NCBI GenBank assembly: GCA_963682055.1
Contig: OY821748.1
Span: forward strand, 32,471,661 to 32,535,660
DNA length: 64,000 nt
Direction of reading: 5' to 3'
Origin: Primula veris
Lineage: Eukaryota; Streptophyta; Magnoliopsida; Ericales; Primulaceae
Under the pieces are notes generated by a model. It made no database searches and was not told the origin of the DNA. It saw only the letters and a program-made list of their open reading frames with translations. The position numbers were made by a program, and so were the translations under genes. Positions 1 through 12,184 of this stretch are shown here, in pieces; the stretch's first letter is position 1; every line of letters starts with the position of its first letter.

Positions 1-205
1 TACAGGACTGAATTGAAACTATTCTAATTACAGAATTGAAATTGCAGAATATAAACAGTACTTAAAAGAAATTACAGAAAGGTAAAAACAGAAATGAAAC
101 TTACAGCTAAGTACAGCAAATTAAAATACTAAAATGAAATTACATAATTGAAAAGACAAATATAAATTACAGAATTGAAAAAAAAGGACAGAAAATAAAA
201 GACAA
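1..205. repeat. Low-complexity tract of degenerate ACAGAATTGAAA-like units
   Basis: An A-rich tract in which ACAGAATTGAAA and close variants recur every 12 to 40 bases. It is followed by a less AT-rich stretch to about 650 that has an LTR-like look (GAGCTGCCTACTTATAGGC near 435), but no primer-binding site or second LTR was found. It may be a retroelement relic in the intron or upstream part of the receptor-kinase gene. Nothing protein-like is seen between 205 and 1302. Confidence 0.4.
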
Positions 206-1302
206 GGCGACTGTTAGACAGTCTGCCCTTAACCGATATTCGCCCAACCACCTTAAGTTTTCTGGCTGCGTTGGTGCTTCGATCCCAAGTTACAACGTCT
301 CGGATGACTCGTCGGAAACTGGCGACGAGTCGAGGTCGAGCTGTTGGTGGGTGGTTCTCTCTCTTTCTAATATGCTATGAGAAAAGTGTATGTTGTTTTT
401 CAGAAAAAAAAAGTGTGTTTAGAGAGTGGGGGAGAGCTGCCTACTTATAGGCTAAGCTTGCTGAAATTTTTGGGACTGTTTTGTTATTATTCAAAACTCT
501 CAGACTTTCTTGGAACCGGAACCGGAACATTCCCAAAGTCTCGCGACCCGTGCCCGTATCCGAGCAAGCGCGTGTGTGGTACACTTGCCTACACGGCTAC
601 ACACTATTACCACTCTTTAGTGGTGAATATATATATAAACTATTCAAATTAGTTTTTATAATCATTTGGGTGGCTTCCCCATCCATTTGATTTCCCACTT
701 CCTCTCCCAAAATTTCAGATTTCGTCTCTCCATGGTCCAACTTCGGAGCCAATTTCCATTCACACCAATTCACCGAATAGGTCATGCGATATACCGTTTC
801 GAAGCTTGTCACACAAGCTACTCAAACCATTTGAGTACGGAGTCTAAACTTTAGATTATTCGTATGGAATTTGACCAAACTTTTGGACTCGTGACCAATT
901 CGGAAAACACCATGTTTCATGGTTTTTCCAACATATAACTTGTTAATTGTCAATCATGGTGATCTTCGAAAAACTAAGCTATACAAAAACAAAAGTTTAC
1001 TGTTTATTTTGATAGGTTGGTATGTATTTACTGTTTATGGTAGATTCTGATAGATTGTGCACTATTATTTCAATTTTGTATAGACTGCTGCAAATAAAAT
1101 ATGAAACTTAATGATGTATGATGTATGATGTACCAATTTCTAAAAACTCTTAAATTCCTGTATAAAAGTTATATTTTCCTTTCTATTATTCGCCAGCATT
1201 TTGACCTATTTTCTAGCCAACCCATTTTAAGTTACTCTTTCTACTAGAAGATAAAACTTGAAGTATGGGCAACTTTTAATCATCTATAGTATTCTCCAAC
1301 AG

Positions 1303-1619
1303 GTAAGACACCCTTCCAAGACTTGGTTCAAGAGCATGGTTCTGATATCCCGAGCTGGGTGAAATCCGTTCGAGAAGAGGAAACCGAGTCTGGGGACAGC
1401 AATGAGGCCTCTGAAGAGAAGCTCATGACCCTTTTAAATATAGCAATGGCTTGCGTATCTATCGTGCCTGAGAATCGGCCTGTGATGAGGGAGGTTTTGA
1501 GAATGATAAGGGATGCTAGAGCCGAGGCTCAAGTTTCTTCGAATAGCAGCGACCTTTCGCCAGGAAGATGGTCCGATACGGTTCAAGGGTTACCAAGGGA
1601 GGAACAATTGAGTATATGA
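1303..1619 (+). CDS. Last coding exon of an LRR-III receptor-like kinase (probably inactive kinase, At5g67200-like)
   Basis: The exon encodes the C-terminal lobe of the kinase domain and the tail. It opens at an AG acceptor (1301-1302) inside a split Gly codon and reads GKTPFQDLVQEHGSDIP, then ALL-type helix residues (LLNIAMACVSIVPENRP, with the RP of subdomain XI), and ends with a serine-rich tail and LSI before TGA at 1617-1619. The wording is close to Arabidopsis At5g67200/At3g50230-type LRR-III receptor-like kinases, which are membrane proteins with leucine-rich repeats outside and an atypical kinase inside. The rest of the gene (LRRs, transmembrane segment, N-lobe) is not found upstream in 1-1300, so it lies off the window beyond an intron or has been lost. 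An intact exon with a clean stop favours a living gene. Confidence 0.85.
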
Positions 1620-2109
1620 TGATTCTTCATGAGTTTAAGCTTGTCAAATTTTTTTTGTGGTTTTTTTTTAATATAGTTTTTCTTGTTCTCAAGATTATTA
1701 CTCGATTAGGCATAGAGTGTATTGTTGTAAAGCTTTTTGGTTTCTGGGTTTTGCTCAATTGCTCTTGATTTTTGTATTAGACCCTTCATTCCAAATTTCG
1801 GTTTGAGGTCGAATTGATTAACGTGTGTATTAGAAGTATTTGAACTACTACATTAATAATCGGAAACATGCTTGTAAAATGCCAGAATCCGAGAGAACAA
1901 AACTGTATATCGTGTATCGGTACCTACTCTAGTTTTTCCAGCAAAACTGTTATATCGCCATAGTTTTGCAAACAATGTTACGAAAAGCATTTCTAAGGTC
2001 CACTTCAGAACCATAAGTTTGAAAATTGTGCCAAGGTCGTGAATTTGTGACCAACACTATATCTCTACCGTTTCAACCACATTTATTGAAGTTTTTTTAT
2101 GTGTTTCAT

Positions 2110-2599
2110 TGCTATGTTTAGACAGGAAAACCATTTGATTATGGTAGTTACATGAAAGTATGCAAATATGAATCATGCATTTGAGCCTGTAATGAGTCCG
2201 GATAGAGAATAAAGGAGAAAAAAATGAGAGGGGGTAGATGATTGAAAAGAATAGAAGTAAGGGTCAACTTTGATCAATTAGAACCCATGTTAGTTTAATG
2301 TAAAATTCTAGAAACTAAGAGGACCCTTTTTTGCAATTTAAGAAGTCATCCACAGCATTATAAAAACAGAATGTACAAATGCTGAGAGGGAAAGAAAAAA
2401 AGAATGATTGTTATTTCTCTAATTTAATTTCGTTTTCGAATTGTTCTTTGACTTTCCAGTAATTTTATTAAGTTTACTCTTCAATTTCGTCATCACAATA
2501 TATGAGAAAATACCATTAAAAATAGTTCCCCTTGCTGTTTTTGTTTGAGAATTTTTGGCGATTCATTGTTCAATTCGAATTCGATTGGAGTTTGTTACA
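2110..2599 (+). mobile_element. Probable 5' LTR of a decayed LTR retrotransposon
   Basis: The stretch ends in ...GTTACA two bases before a primer-binding site at 2602 and contains a TATAAAA box near 2358 with a leader-like region after it. The 5' boundary is uncertain and no matching 3' LTR was recognised. Confidence 0.4.
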
Positions 2600-2601
2600 A
2601 G

Positions 2602-2614
2602 TGGTATCAGAGTC
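2602..2614 (+). other. tRNA-iMet primer-binding site of an LTR element
   Basis: TGGTATCAGAGTC matches the usual plant initiator-Met primer-binding site (TGGTATCAGAGCC) with one change. It fixes the orientation (+) and the start of the internal region of the relic retroelement. Confidence 0.75.
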
Positions 2615-2685
2615 ACCGATTCTATGCACATTATCGGCTTCATTTAGATTGGTATAGCATTTCCTATAATTAGCAAGCACGCCAA

Positions 2686-4604
2686 GTGTTCGATGAAATG
2701 CATGTTAGAAACCCGTACAAATATCCTGTAAGAAATGAAGTGTCAGCATATTCCCCTCACTCTTATTTACTTACTTTGGATCTCTCACCACCACCAAGGC
2801 CACTGGATGAACAACCTACACCACCGTATTCTCTACCATTTTTCGAAAATAAGCACAATTTCCCACCACTACAACATAATTTCCTCTCTCATATGAACAC
2901 ACATACAAACTCTCTACGGCTACCTCAATACGACCAACAACCTTACCCGCCATTTACCTAATTTGAATATGACTATCATTCTTCACCATACCAGTTTCAG
3001 ACAGCACCACCTGACCTTGAATATGTACCCCCAATACTACCACATTCAACACCAACCCCCACAATACTTACCGTACAATCCGCCAAACACACAACCATGT
3101 TCACAACAATTTCTCTCATATGACTCACACCACCTGACCCTTTCACCTCCATTACAAACCCAAGTTCTTTCACAATTACCTCCAAACCTATACCCTCACA
3201 CTATACCCAATTTCATTGTCCCTTACCTGGATATAATGCCCCTTTAACTCAACCGATAACTCTTCAATACTAAGATGAAATTTACCATACGCACCAAGTC
3301 ACCCCACCATGTCAATTGTCAATATCCAGGGGAGAATGATTATGACAGTAAGACCATTTCTACGGTGCAACCAGAGCAAGTTAATGTGCACATTAACACA
3401 ATTGAGTTACAAATTCAGATTCGAGGAAAATAGTGTCATCTCGACGAATATGAAGGTTGGTCCAGTAGAGCAAAATAGTGACCAGAAAACATTATGTCAA
3501 GAAAAGGCAGACGAAACAAAACTAGAAGGGATTTTTGAGGGGCAAAGAAAGGATCTTGATGCTATTTTTAAGGATCATGGGGAGAAAATGGAAGCCATTG
3601 TTAGGAGAATGTGTGAGAAACTACAAGAACAAGACAATGATTCATGTGAGAGTGAAGATCAAGTAGAAAATGATCTCAGCCTGCTGAATACACTGATCTC
3701 CCAAGAATCAGCCAACTTATTCTCAATTCAACAGTTAATGCCGATATTATATTTTCAGCACTAAAGGAGGTCAAGGAAGTACCTCAGAAAGAACAAATTT
3801 TCACTAAGACGCCTAAACAATTAAGTCAAGATAAAATTAAGAATTACAAGGTACACAAACAAGAAGAGGCGAGACATATTATTTGCAGTCAGAAAAGGAA
3901 GATGACTAGTGGAACAATACTTAAAAGTGGTGCTAGTCCATTACGGAACAAGTTGGGTGTAGTGAAAAGACGAATTAATGTTGCAATGGACACAAAAAAT
4001 ACAAGAAAATAGTTGCTTGATGAGAGCGAGTTTCTCAAAATAGTTACTGTAATCCCTCTTGTTCCTTTGTGGGTGCAAAATGTTGGATATAATGCAGAAG
4101 CGACACCTGATATGCTTGGATACAATGATGATAATATGCAGTGTTGTGGAGTTTATTCCCAGCACAGCCATTGTTCGGCACATTAATTCAACAAGACGTG
4201 TCGTCTCCTTGAAAAGGGAAGTGGGTACCACCTCTTTCATTTTTAAGGGTGATTTCCTGGTTAAAAATGACCCTAAAATTATGTGGAAACCCCACATAGA
4301 ACATCTCAAACTAAGCTACTGCAATTACATTTCGAGTAGTCAGCAACATGACTTTGGTTTTAGATCTCTCTCGCGCTGCAAAAATTGGGAAAATCATACC
4401 AATGGAGTATTAGTTGTTATTTTAGGAGACTCTTTAAATAGACATGACGAAGTTACTCTACTAGATACTACTGTGAAAAGGATAGTTTGCGGTGATCCTA
4501 AGGAGCATTACAACATTATTTTAAAAGTGGAGGCGAATGACATCCCTGATATGCTACATGTTTATGTTGGGCCGACATCACAACACTTCACTCAAAAACA
4601 ATGA
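2686..4604 (+). pseudogene. Broken internal coding region of a non-autonomous LTR element
   Basis: Several ORFs in different frames lie head to tail after the primer-binding site: 2686-2961 and 2963-3247 (both rich in Pro, Tyr, His and Gln), 3309-3764 (charged, coiled-coil-like, with EGQRKDLDAIFKDHGEKMEA) and 4059-4604 (no motif recognised). No protease, reverse transcriptase or integrase motif is seen. The order and composition suit a gag-like reading frame of a non-autonomous LTR retrotransposon that has decayed by frameshift. I do not recognise the 4059-4604 product; it might belong to the same element or to another one broken by the LINE that follows. Confidence 0.45.
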
Positions 4605-5764
4605 CATGTCAAAATCCGTATGTTCCCAGTTGCATAGTTTGTTTGTTAATGGTCTTATTTTTAAAGAAATTTCTCATAGTGTAAATTTGGAGAAATCGGT
4701 AAGGGTACTCACAGACAAAGAAGTTTTGAAGCTCTCAATTGCTAATGCACCTCTATTTTTAACTCATTGCTATTACTTGTTCAATTTGAAGATATGTTTG
4801 TTCAAACAAGTGAGAGTCCATTAAAGTTGGGGGAAGTTTTGTTAACCGAATATACGCATGAGTTGTGCCTTGAAGATGTTCAAAATGTGTTGGCAAACTG
4901 CGTTTCCTGAAAGTACCATACATGTTCTACCATGTACTTATTCAGATCACTCTCCACTTATTATGGACATTGAAGGTAAAAGGTCTTACCCTATCTCCAA
5001 TAAAGTCTTTCGTTTTCAAGCGGCTTGACTTGACCACAATTATTTTCGTAAAGACGTAACTGAACATCTCTCTAGTTCCCACCATGAGATCACGCAAAAA
5101 CTGTCTTCTTTCTTTAGCAGGTTTTCTTGATGGTTGGAACAAAGAGGTGTTTGGTAATATCTTTAGAACCAAGCGGCATATCTTAGCTAGATTTAACGGC
5201 ATTCAAATTAGTCAAGGTAAAAAGTTTTCTCACAATCTCTACCTCCTTGAAAAACAACTTAAAAAAATGAGTATAAATATATTTTATGTCATGAAGAGGT
5301 TTTTCGGTTTCAGAAATCTAGACTCAACTGGTTCTCAAAAGGGGATAGAAATACGATATTTTTTCATATCACTACACTTAATAGAAAAAGAAAGAACAAA
5401 ATCAATGCTTTGAAAAATAATGATTCAGTTTGGATCTATCTCCCTGACGAGATTAAATCTCTCATTCAAGACTTTTTCACAAAACTTTATGACCAGGAGA
5501 GTGATTTTGTTTATGAACCAGTTACTAATTATTATGGAGGTTTTTTCTAGTGAGGATAATATTCTTCTTATGGCCCCATAAATAAGGCTGAAATTTTTAG
5601 TTCCACGAAAAACATAAAAGGCCTGCTCCGGGAGCGGATGGGTATCAAGCTATTTTTTTCCATAACTTTTGGAATAAAGTTAGTGAAAGTGTTTACGACT
5701 TTGTGAACCAAAGTTTTCTAAATGGCTCGTTCCCGCAAGAAGTAAACAAAAGTTTTACCAGTCT

Positions 5765-6702
5765 TGAAATAACTAAATGCCTTAATACTCTAAGATGCAG
5801 TGACGCGTGTTTCAGTTACAACTGAAGTTTATAGATTTCAGTTCTCAGTTGTAACTGAAACTGGATCTAGAATAAGTTTAACAAACACACAATCAAGCGT
5901 ACTGAATAAGAGATGAACACAGGACGTTTGATAACGGGGTTCGATCTAGTCTACTCTCCGGAGCTCTTGCTCAGATTAGAATATTGAGAAAGCTTACAAA
6001 GCGTATTTGAGTCTTACAAATCAGTAGCTCTCTAACTGTTTAAGCCTATACAGCTATTGCTATTACTCCTCTCAACTATTCAGTATAGCCTCCTGCGGCA
6101 GTCTATCTCTTTTAGCAAATAGCTCTGTATTCTCTAGAAAAATAAACTCTTTTGTTCTGAATACATAATCAAACCTCACGGCCTATTATGCACTTATATA
6201 TTGTGCTTTACAAAAGATGGTAACACAATATACTTAAGTTTATTCATTGTGATTGATCTCTCAATCTTTTCTTCAAATGTTGACTAAGGTAGATGAATCT
6301 TTGCTGCGCAATTCTTCATATAATATCTTCTGAGATTGCATATATTCAAATATCTTCTCATCATAATATGTTTGATCAACAAGCTGCAAACCTACAGAAA
6401 TCTTGACCTGTCTGTCAATATCTTTCAGTTGTAAAAGTCAGTTACAACTGAAAGTGTAAGTTATAAAAGAACCATTAGTAACAACATGAATATATGACTG
6501 AGTAAATGACTAAGTGTTGTTTATCAAAATAGTGACAACCAAAGAAATTTCAGTTGTAAAAGTCAGTTACAACTGAAAGTGTAAGTTATAAAAAAACCAT
6601 TAGTAACAACATGAATATATGACTGAGTAAATGACTAAGTGTTGTTTATCAAAATAGTGACAACCAAAGAAATTATTAGGTGATATAAAATAGGTCCTAA
6701 CA
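5765..6702. mobile_element. Solo LTR inserted in the LINE, with 5-bp target duplication
   Basis: The insert begins TGAAATAAC and ends GGTCCTAACA, the TG...CA ends of an LTR, and is bracketed by AGTCT at 5760-5764 and 6703-6707. The LINE reading resumes on the far side (TSLIPK at 6703 on). Only one LTR and no internal region are present, so it is a solo LTR left by recombination. A segment of about 121 bp (start near 6427) is repeated in tandem from 6549, and motif CAGTTGTAACTGA-like hairpins are frequent in it. Confidence 0.85.
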
Positions 6703-6732
6703 AGTCTTATTCCAAAAGTATCCAGTCCTGAG

Positions 6733-7516
6733 ATGGTTAGCCAATTTCGGCCTATTGGTTTGTGTAATGTTCTATATAAAATTTTGTCTAAAGTTTTGGT
6801 CAATTGGCTTCGCCCTCTTCTGGATAAAGTTATTAGTCCTTCCCAAAGCAGCTTTATTCTAGGTCGCGGGACAACTGACAATATTATCATTGTCCAAGAG
6901 ATGTTGCATACTCTTAGACATAGGAGGAACGGCAAATGTGGTGACATGGTTTTTAAAATTGATCTCGAAAAAGCCTATCACTGCGTGTCTTGGGATTTTT
7001 TGAACGATACGCTGCATAGTCTTAATTTAAATAATAAGTGGATAGATCTTATTATGTTTTGTGTTACCTCGGTTGAGTTTTCAATTTGGTGGAATGGGGA
7101 CACTCTCCCTCCTTTCAAACCAAATAGAGGACTTCGACAAGGCGATCCTTTGTCTCCTTACCTTTTCGTTCTTTGTATGGAACGTCTCTCTCATATAGCC
7201 CGATTATCTCACACCTCTTTTTGCCGATGACCTTATTCTTTTTGCTAGAGCGGATCATGAAAATTGTTATGAGATCATGGATACTATAGAAAGTTTCTGT
7301 GACGCGTCTGGGTTACGAGTTAACCTTAGTAAATCTAAATTGTTTGTTTCACCAAATATACCAAAACATCAGGCGAGAGGCTTGAGTCGGCAATGTGAAA
7401 TTCCTTTAACTGAAAATCTTGGTAAGTATTTAGGGATACACCCGTATCATTCTCGAATCACTAAGCATTATTTTCAGGGCATTATTGATAATATGACTTC
7501 CAAACTTGCGAGCTGA
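6733..7516 (+). pseudogene. LINE reverse transcriptase domain, frameshifted
   Basis: 6733-7230 reads QFRPIGLCNVLYKILSKVL, SQSSFILGRGTTDNI, FKIDLEKAYHCVSWDFL and GLRQGDPLSPYLFVL, the standard blocks of L1-type reverse transcriptase. In the DLEKAYD block the usual last Asp is His. A frameshift at about 7205 separates this from FADDLILFARA (the catalytic FADD box, about 7218-7250) and from 7277-7516, which holds SGLRVNLSKSK and LGKYLGI. The changed residue and the frameshift mark it as dead. Confidence 0.85.
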
Positions 7517-8003
7517 AAAACTAAGTTTCTTTCGCAAGCGGGACGACTCACTCTCATTAAGGCAGTCACTTCGGCTGTCCCTTCCTATAATATGCAAACT
7601 GCTATGCTTCCAAAAAGTACGCTACAATCCATAGATAGATTAAACAGTAACTTTCTTTGGGGGTTCTACATCGGAAAAAAGGAAAATTCATCTTGTTGGG
7701 TGGGAAAAAGTTTGTCAACCCAAACAGTTTGGAGGTCTCGGTATACGCCTAGCAGCTAATCCAAATTCTGCCCTTATAGCAAAGCTAGGATGGCAGTTTG
7801 TTTCTCAAAAAAATAAGCTTTGGGTGAAAGTTTTTAATTCAAAGTATCTGCGAGACCATTCTTATTGGGATTGGCCTTCCTCTCGGCCCGCCTCCCATAC
7901 CTGGAGAAGCATTATTGCTTCAAGAGATTTTATTAGAAAGAATATTCATTGGCAAGTCGGGGATGGCACTCAAATTAGCCTCTGGGATGATATTTGATGC
8001 GGC

Positions 8004-9152
8004 GTGTCCCCGCTTCGTAACTCTTTTCAAGTCCCTGGTAATCTTGATAAACTCAAGGCTAATGATTTAATGGACAGTGAAATTGAGAACACTTTGGAGG
8101 TGAACATGACGACAATTAAAAATGTTCTCGAAGGTAAGGAGCTACCAAGGTGGGTGGATCACTCGAATGGTACGTTTACGACTAGTTGTGCTTATTTTTG
8201 CATCACTAACCCCAACACGACTATTGTAAACAATATAAGTTGGTTATGGATATGGAAATTAAAACCCCCACCAAAACTAATCTTATTTCTTTGGCTTGTT
8301 TTTCAGGAAAAAGTCCTCACTAACTCAGTTAGAACTAGAAGAAGTCTTTCTCAAAACGATATTTGCCCACTCTGTTCTAAGGAGCCCCGAAGATTTAAAT
8401 CATCTTCTACGAGAATGTCCTTTCGCCACACAGTTTTGGGGCAAACTTAAAGGGCATTTATGGATCCAAAATAACACTCACATCACCTTCACTAGTTGGC
8501 TTGAACCTTGTTTACGTTCTAAGTCATATTTTAATAATATTTGTTGGAAATTTATTTTTACAGTTGGGTTGTGGAATCTATGCAAATTCCGATACAAAAA
8601 AGTTTTTGAAAATGTGGATGTTAATATTTCATAGTGTCCAGACAACGATTGAATTTGCAGAAATCATTGAATTATGTGCCCGTAAGTCTCATCGTTGTGT
8701 GGACCATGATTTAGGTGTTAAACTAATCTATTAGTTTCCTCCCTCTACAGGACGAGTCAAGCTAAATGTTGACGGAAGTGTCCAAGGAAAAGAAAACACA
8801 GCCGGTATTGGTGGCTTGTTCCAGAGCGACAAAGGCGTATGGATTATAGGGTTCACGGGGAGATTAGAAAATCGTTCTCCTTTAGAACCTGAGATATGGG
8901 CCATCTATCGAGGATTAACAATTTCACTCGATAAAGGTTTTGGCAACCGCGGTTAAGATCATTACCGAAGCTCTAGATGCTAACTACTTATTTCATGGGT
9001 TGTTGGCGGATATAAAATACATCTTGTGTAGATGCAGTGTAATCATAGCATATATCCCTCGCGAAGGTAACATTTGTACGGATCACTCAGCAAAAATGGG
9101 GAGAAGTATGATCGATGAATTTCACCTTTGGGAGGAACCCCCGACGGTGTAG
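8004..9152 (+). pseudogene. LINE C-terminal zinc-binding and RNase H-like regions, frameshifted
   Basis: 8004-8450 resembles the reverse-transcriptase-associated zinc-binding region (ISWLWIWKLKPPPKLILFLW, then CPLC). After further frame changes, 8750-8950 reads VKLNVDGSVQGKENTAGIGGL and LEPEIWAIYRGL, the RNase H-like fold often found at the end of plant LINEs, and 8940-9152 supplies the last part (YIPREGN). It is a relic only. Confidence 0.75.
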
Positions 9153-9589
9153 CGAATCTGCTCTTGGAGGATATAAAAGGGCGCAACAGTATTAGGTTTT
9201 AGTTTGTTTTGGAGTTTCCGATGTACCAAAAAAAATATTTATATATATTAGATCAATAAAATAGAATGAGATAGTCTAAGAAGAAATTCACGCGTCCTAT
9301 GTTGAGAAGGAGAAAATGTGAAATGAGGATGTCAGTTGCAAACAGTCTGTAGTTAATATGTTTTGATTATTGCGGTCACCGACCGATCTATGTGAATGGT
9401 TTTTTCTTGCTATTATAAATTATCTTGTTGCATTTTTTTTACAAGTTTTTACCGACTCAAGTTCATTAACTTCAAAGTACTATCTATATATTTACTTGTT
9501 GATCTTTACATTATTTTAAGAAAATAAAACGAATAAATAAGAGAGATTATATGGTTCATGCATAAGTTTGGAAAGAGAATGTTATTTCA

Positions 9590-9705
9590 GGGGAGTCCGA
9601 AAAAAGATGAGTTTATTTCGGCGAGACCGACAAGAAAGGGTTTATTTCGGAAAATCTGACAAGAAATGAGTTTATTTTGGGAAGTCTGACAAGAAATAAT
9701 AAAGG
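9590..9705. repeat. Minisatellite, about 31-bp unit, three to four copies
   Basis: A unit of the type GAGTTTATTTCGG followed by GAGACCGACAAGAAA is repeated with small changes, as seen at about 9608, 9639 and 9669. It lies just after the LINE tail, in a stretch (9246-10270) where no gene is seen. Confidence 0.7.
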
Positions 9706-10274
9706 AGATTCAGAAAGTTTGAATACAACGTTGAGATTGGGAAGTCCAATTGAAAATTAAGATATATATTAATTTAATGATTCTTAAAGTTTAATCTTGA
9801 AAAAAGGTTTACCTTAGTATTCATTGGGAACTTTTATTAAATTTAACTGTTTGTTTTAAAAGGAAGAAAATGAAGAGTAAAGCTTATTTTTGTCTCATAT
9901 TATTATTGTAAAACTTTATCACTCACTAAACTCATTTACTTTTTACAACTCGTTTCTAAAACTGTTTTCAGGTAGTTAGAGTTATTATCGAGTTAATCAG
10001 GATCAGAACTCGTACGACTTTTCATTTTTTTCCGCTCCTAATAAGTTTCTAACATGATATATGATTTGAATATCTGTTTGGTTGATATTGCTAAACTTCT
10101 TTTAAATAAGTTATTGAATAAGTTGTTAGTAAAATTTAGAATTTTATTTTAAGTTGTTTGTAAAGATTTCAAAAATAAGAAAGATTGTTTGCAGCTATTT
10201 CATTTGCTTTTAAGTTCTTGGTTTTCGTCTAGCACGTGTCAAGGCACATGTTAGTTAGCCGTATAACACCCTTA

Positions 10275-10543
10275 GGCCTTGTTTGTTTGCAACTTTGATA
10301 GTCCCGGGACTAACAAACCCGGTCGGACTATGCTTGTATTAGAAATGATGTTTGGACTCACAAACTCGGGACTAACAAAACCCAACTCCCCCTAGTATTA
10401 GAAAAGATCCAATTTGGCATCATTTCTATCCCGGTCTTCACTAATAGTCCAACCCCAATTAAAACAATTGCAAACATCTTTTGTGGACCCAATATCTTTT
10501 ACAATCTTATCCCACTAAAGAAAAGATGCAAACAAACATGGCC
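10275..10543. mobile_element. Tourist-like (PIF/Harbinger) MITE
   Basis: The terminal inverted repeats are GGCCTTGTTTGTTTGCA on the left and its near-exact complement on the right (TGCAAACAAACATGGCC). They are flanked by TTA at 10272-10274 and 10544-10546. Length (269 bp), 3-bp TTA duplication and GGCC ends are those of Tourist elements. No coding capacity. Confidence 0.92.
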
Positions 10544-10734
10544 TTAGGTTTTAGGACGTTACAGTTGTGCTACACATATGGCCAATCAGATGGTCGTCTT
10601 CTTCGGCCATGGGTATGGAGGACAAGTTTTTCAATTTAAAATTGAATATATTGTGCCAACTAAAGAAACTCACCAAAATTTAGTAATGCTCATAACTCGT
10701 GTAGCAATTCGATCTGATCTCTCCCTTTCTTAAT

Positions 10735-11840
10735 TATATTTACACCACATCCTGTTTTTGTTTATTTGGCCCCTTTTTTTGTTTTTTGTTTCCTGCATTG
10801 TTTTCCGATTCCATTTAGTAGACCTGCAAAAATACTACGGATGTCGAATTGTCAAAAGAAAAATGTCAGAAATTTCAACAAAATTAGTGGTCGTTTCGGA
10901 TTAGGATTTAGTACGATGTTTTCACTGTTAATATGAGTTGGTGTTAGGTTTTTTTATCTGTCTCAATAAAACAAAGGTAAACCAACTCTGGTCCCAAATT
11001 ATATCCGTTTTGGATATAGTATATGTAACATCATTTATCTAAAAATGCGTGTGAAATGTAGATTGAATGTAAAAGTGTGGATAAAGCCTTAATTTCCTAA
11101 GATTTCGATCTCTGGGTAAATTTTGGATTGCTACCTTATCTACAAATTAATTAAGTATTGGTTCATTAAATAAAAACTTATTAAGTATTTGTCCATTTCA
11201 GCGACACCCATTCAGAGAGCGACACATGTTAAAAAAAAATTACAAAACCAAAAAAAAAAAAACTCCAAACCCTTTTAAAAACAGTCTGAACACTTTTGAA
11301 CTTTTTTGAAAAGAGTCTGAACCCTTTTGAACCATTTTTAAAAAGAGTCTCAACTCTTTTGAACCTTTTTAACAAAATTCTGCACCATTTTGAATCCTTT
11401 TAAAAAGAGTGAGTTTTTTTTTTAGAGAGAAATTGATAAATTAGATAAATAGAATTGGGAGAACATTTATATTTAATGAACCAATACTTAATTAGTTTTA
11501 GAAATAATGGACAAATTCTTAATGAAATTTTATAGTCGAACCAATGCTTAAATAGTTTTGTTTTTATGGTTCAATAGTTAATTAACTCATTTTTTTTTAT
11601 TTCTAGTTCTTCACAAGTTCAACTTTTGAAGTTTCCTTGGTTTCCATACATGTTTTTGGCAAGTGGTCCAAACTCGATTTACAATTGTTATATATATAAA
11701 CTTATGACACCTTAGCAAAATAATTAGTAGTTTTTTCCCATAATGGAGATTTCCAATTTAGTAGTTTTTTCCCATAATGATTTCCAAGTATGCAGCCTCT
11801 AATTAATAGTGTAGCCTGGTAGGTATGCCATATTTTAGGA
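10735..11840. repeat. Duplicated block, copy 1 (interrupted)
   Basis: Segment 10735-11040 (from a CCTGTTTTTGTTTATTTGG region to ATTTATCTAAAAATGCGTGTG) matches 12925-13200, and 11600-11830 (from TTTCTAGTTCTTCA to GCAGCCTCTAATTAA) matches 13289-13460. In copy 1 the two parts are pushed apart by a fold-back insertion. No protein-like ORF is conserved between the copies, so the block looks non-coding or promoter-like. Confidence 0.8.
11100..11595. mobile_element. Fold-back insertion with an internal minisatellite, absent from copy 2 of the block
   Basis: Left-arm sequence AATTAAGTATTGGTTCATTA (about 11146) recurs inverted on the right as TAATGAACCAATACTTAATT (about 11473). Between the arms lie four units of about 37 bp built on AGTCTGAACCCTTTTGAACC (11265-11405). 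The other copy of the duplicated block lacks the whole piece. Exact ends and target duplication were not resolved. Confidence 0.6.
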
Positions 11841-11949
11841 AACAATGCATCTTCCCATTATTACAACAAAACCTGTAGAAAATATTCATTTAGCTTCATA
11901 CAAGTTTGTTTTTCCTTCATATTGATAAAGCGTTTGTGTCTAAATTTTA

Positions 11950-12184
11950 CTTCATTCGTTTTTATTTAATTATCCATTATGAAACTACGTGCAATTTTGA
12001 TCGGCTTATAACTTGTATCAAAATTGTTGAAATGGTTTTTTTTAAAATTTAATCATAAAATTTAACATTTGAACTATATGGTCAACTTTTGAAAATTTTC
12101 ATTCCGACAATTTTGATATAAGTTATTGGCCAGTCAAAATTGCACGTATTTTCGTAGTGGACAATTAAATAGGAACGGATGGAG
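11950..12184. mobile_element. Stowaway (Tc1/Mariner) MITE
   Basis: Ends are CTTCATTCGTTTTTATTTAA and, inverted on the right, CTCCATCCGTTCCTATTTAA, close to the Stowaway consensus CTCCCTCCGT. TA dinucleotides flank both sides (11948-11949 and 12185-12186). 235 bp, non-coding. Confidence 0.9.

Larger units (their letters stand above)
4850..9245 (+). mobile_element. Decayed L1-type LINE (non-LTR retrotransposon) with poly-A-like tail
   Basis: The element is 5'-truncated and full of stops and frameshifts, but its domains keep their normal order: the end of an endonuclease domain (YSDHSPL, about 4935-4965), the linker with WNKEVFGNIF and a FGFRNLDSTGSQKGIEIRYFF-type segment (5130-5370), reverse transcriptase (6733-7516), the zinc-binding region (CPLC near 8370) and a C-terminal RNase H-like region (8755-9150). 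It ends in an A-rich tail about 9225-9260. A solo LTR (5765-6702) interrupts it. The element is not active. Confidence 0.85.

Noticed and set aside
377..652. 91-aa ORF near the left edge
   Set aside because: Low-complexity, with no domain, in an LTR-like stretch.
4059..4604. 181-aa ORF as a host gene
   Set aside because: It is enclosed between an LTR-element relic and a LINE, has no recognised domain and no splice context; treated as part of the relic.
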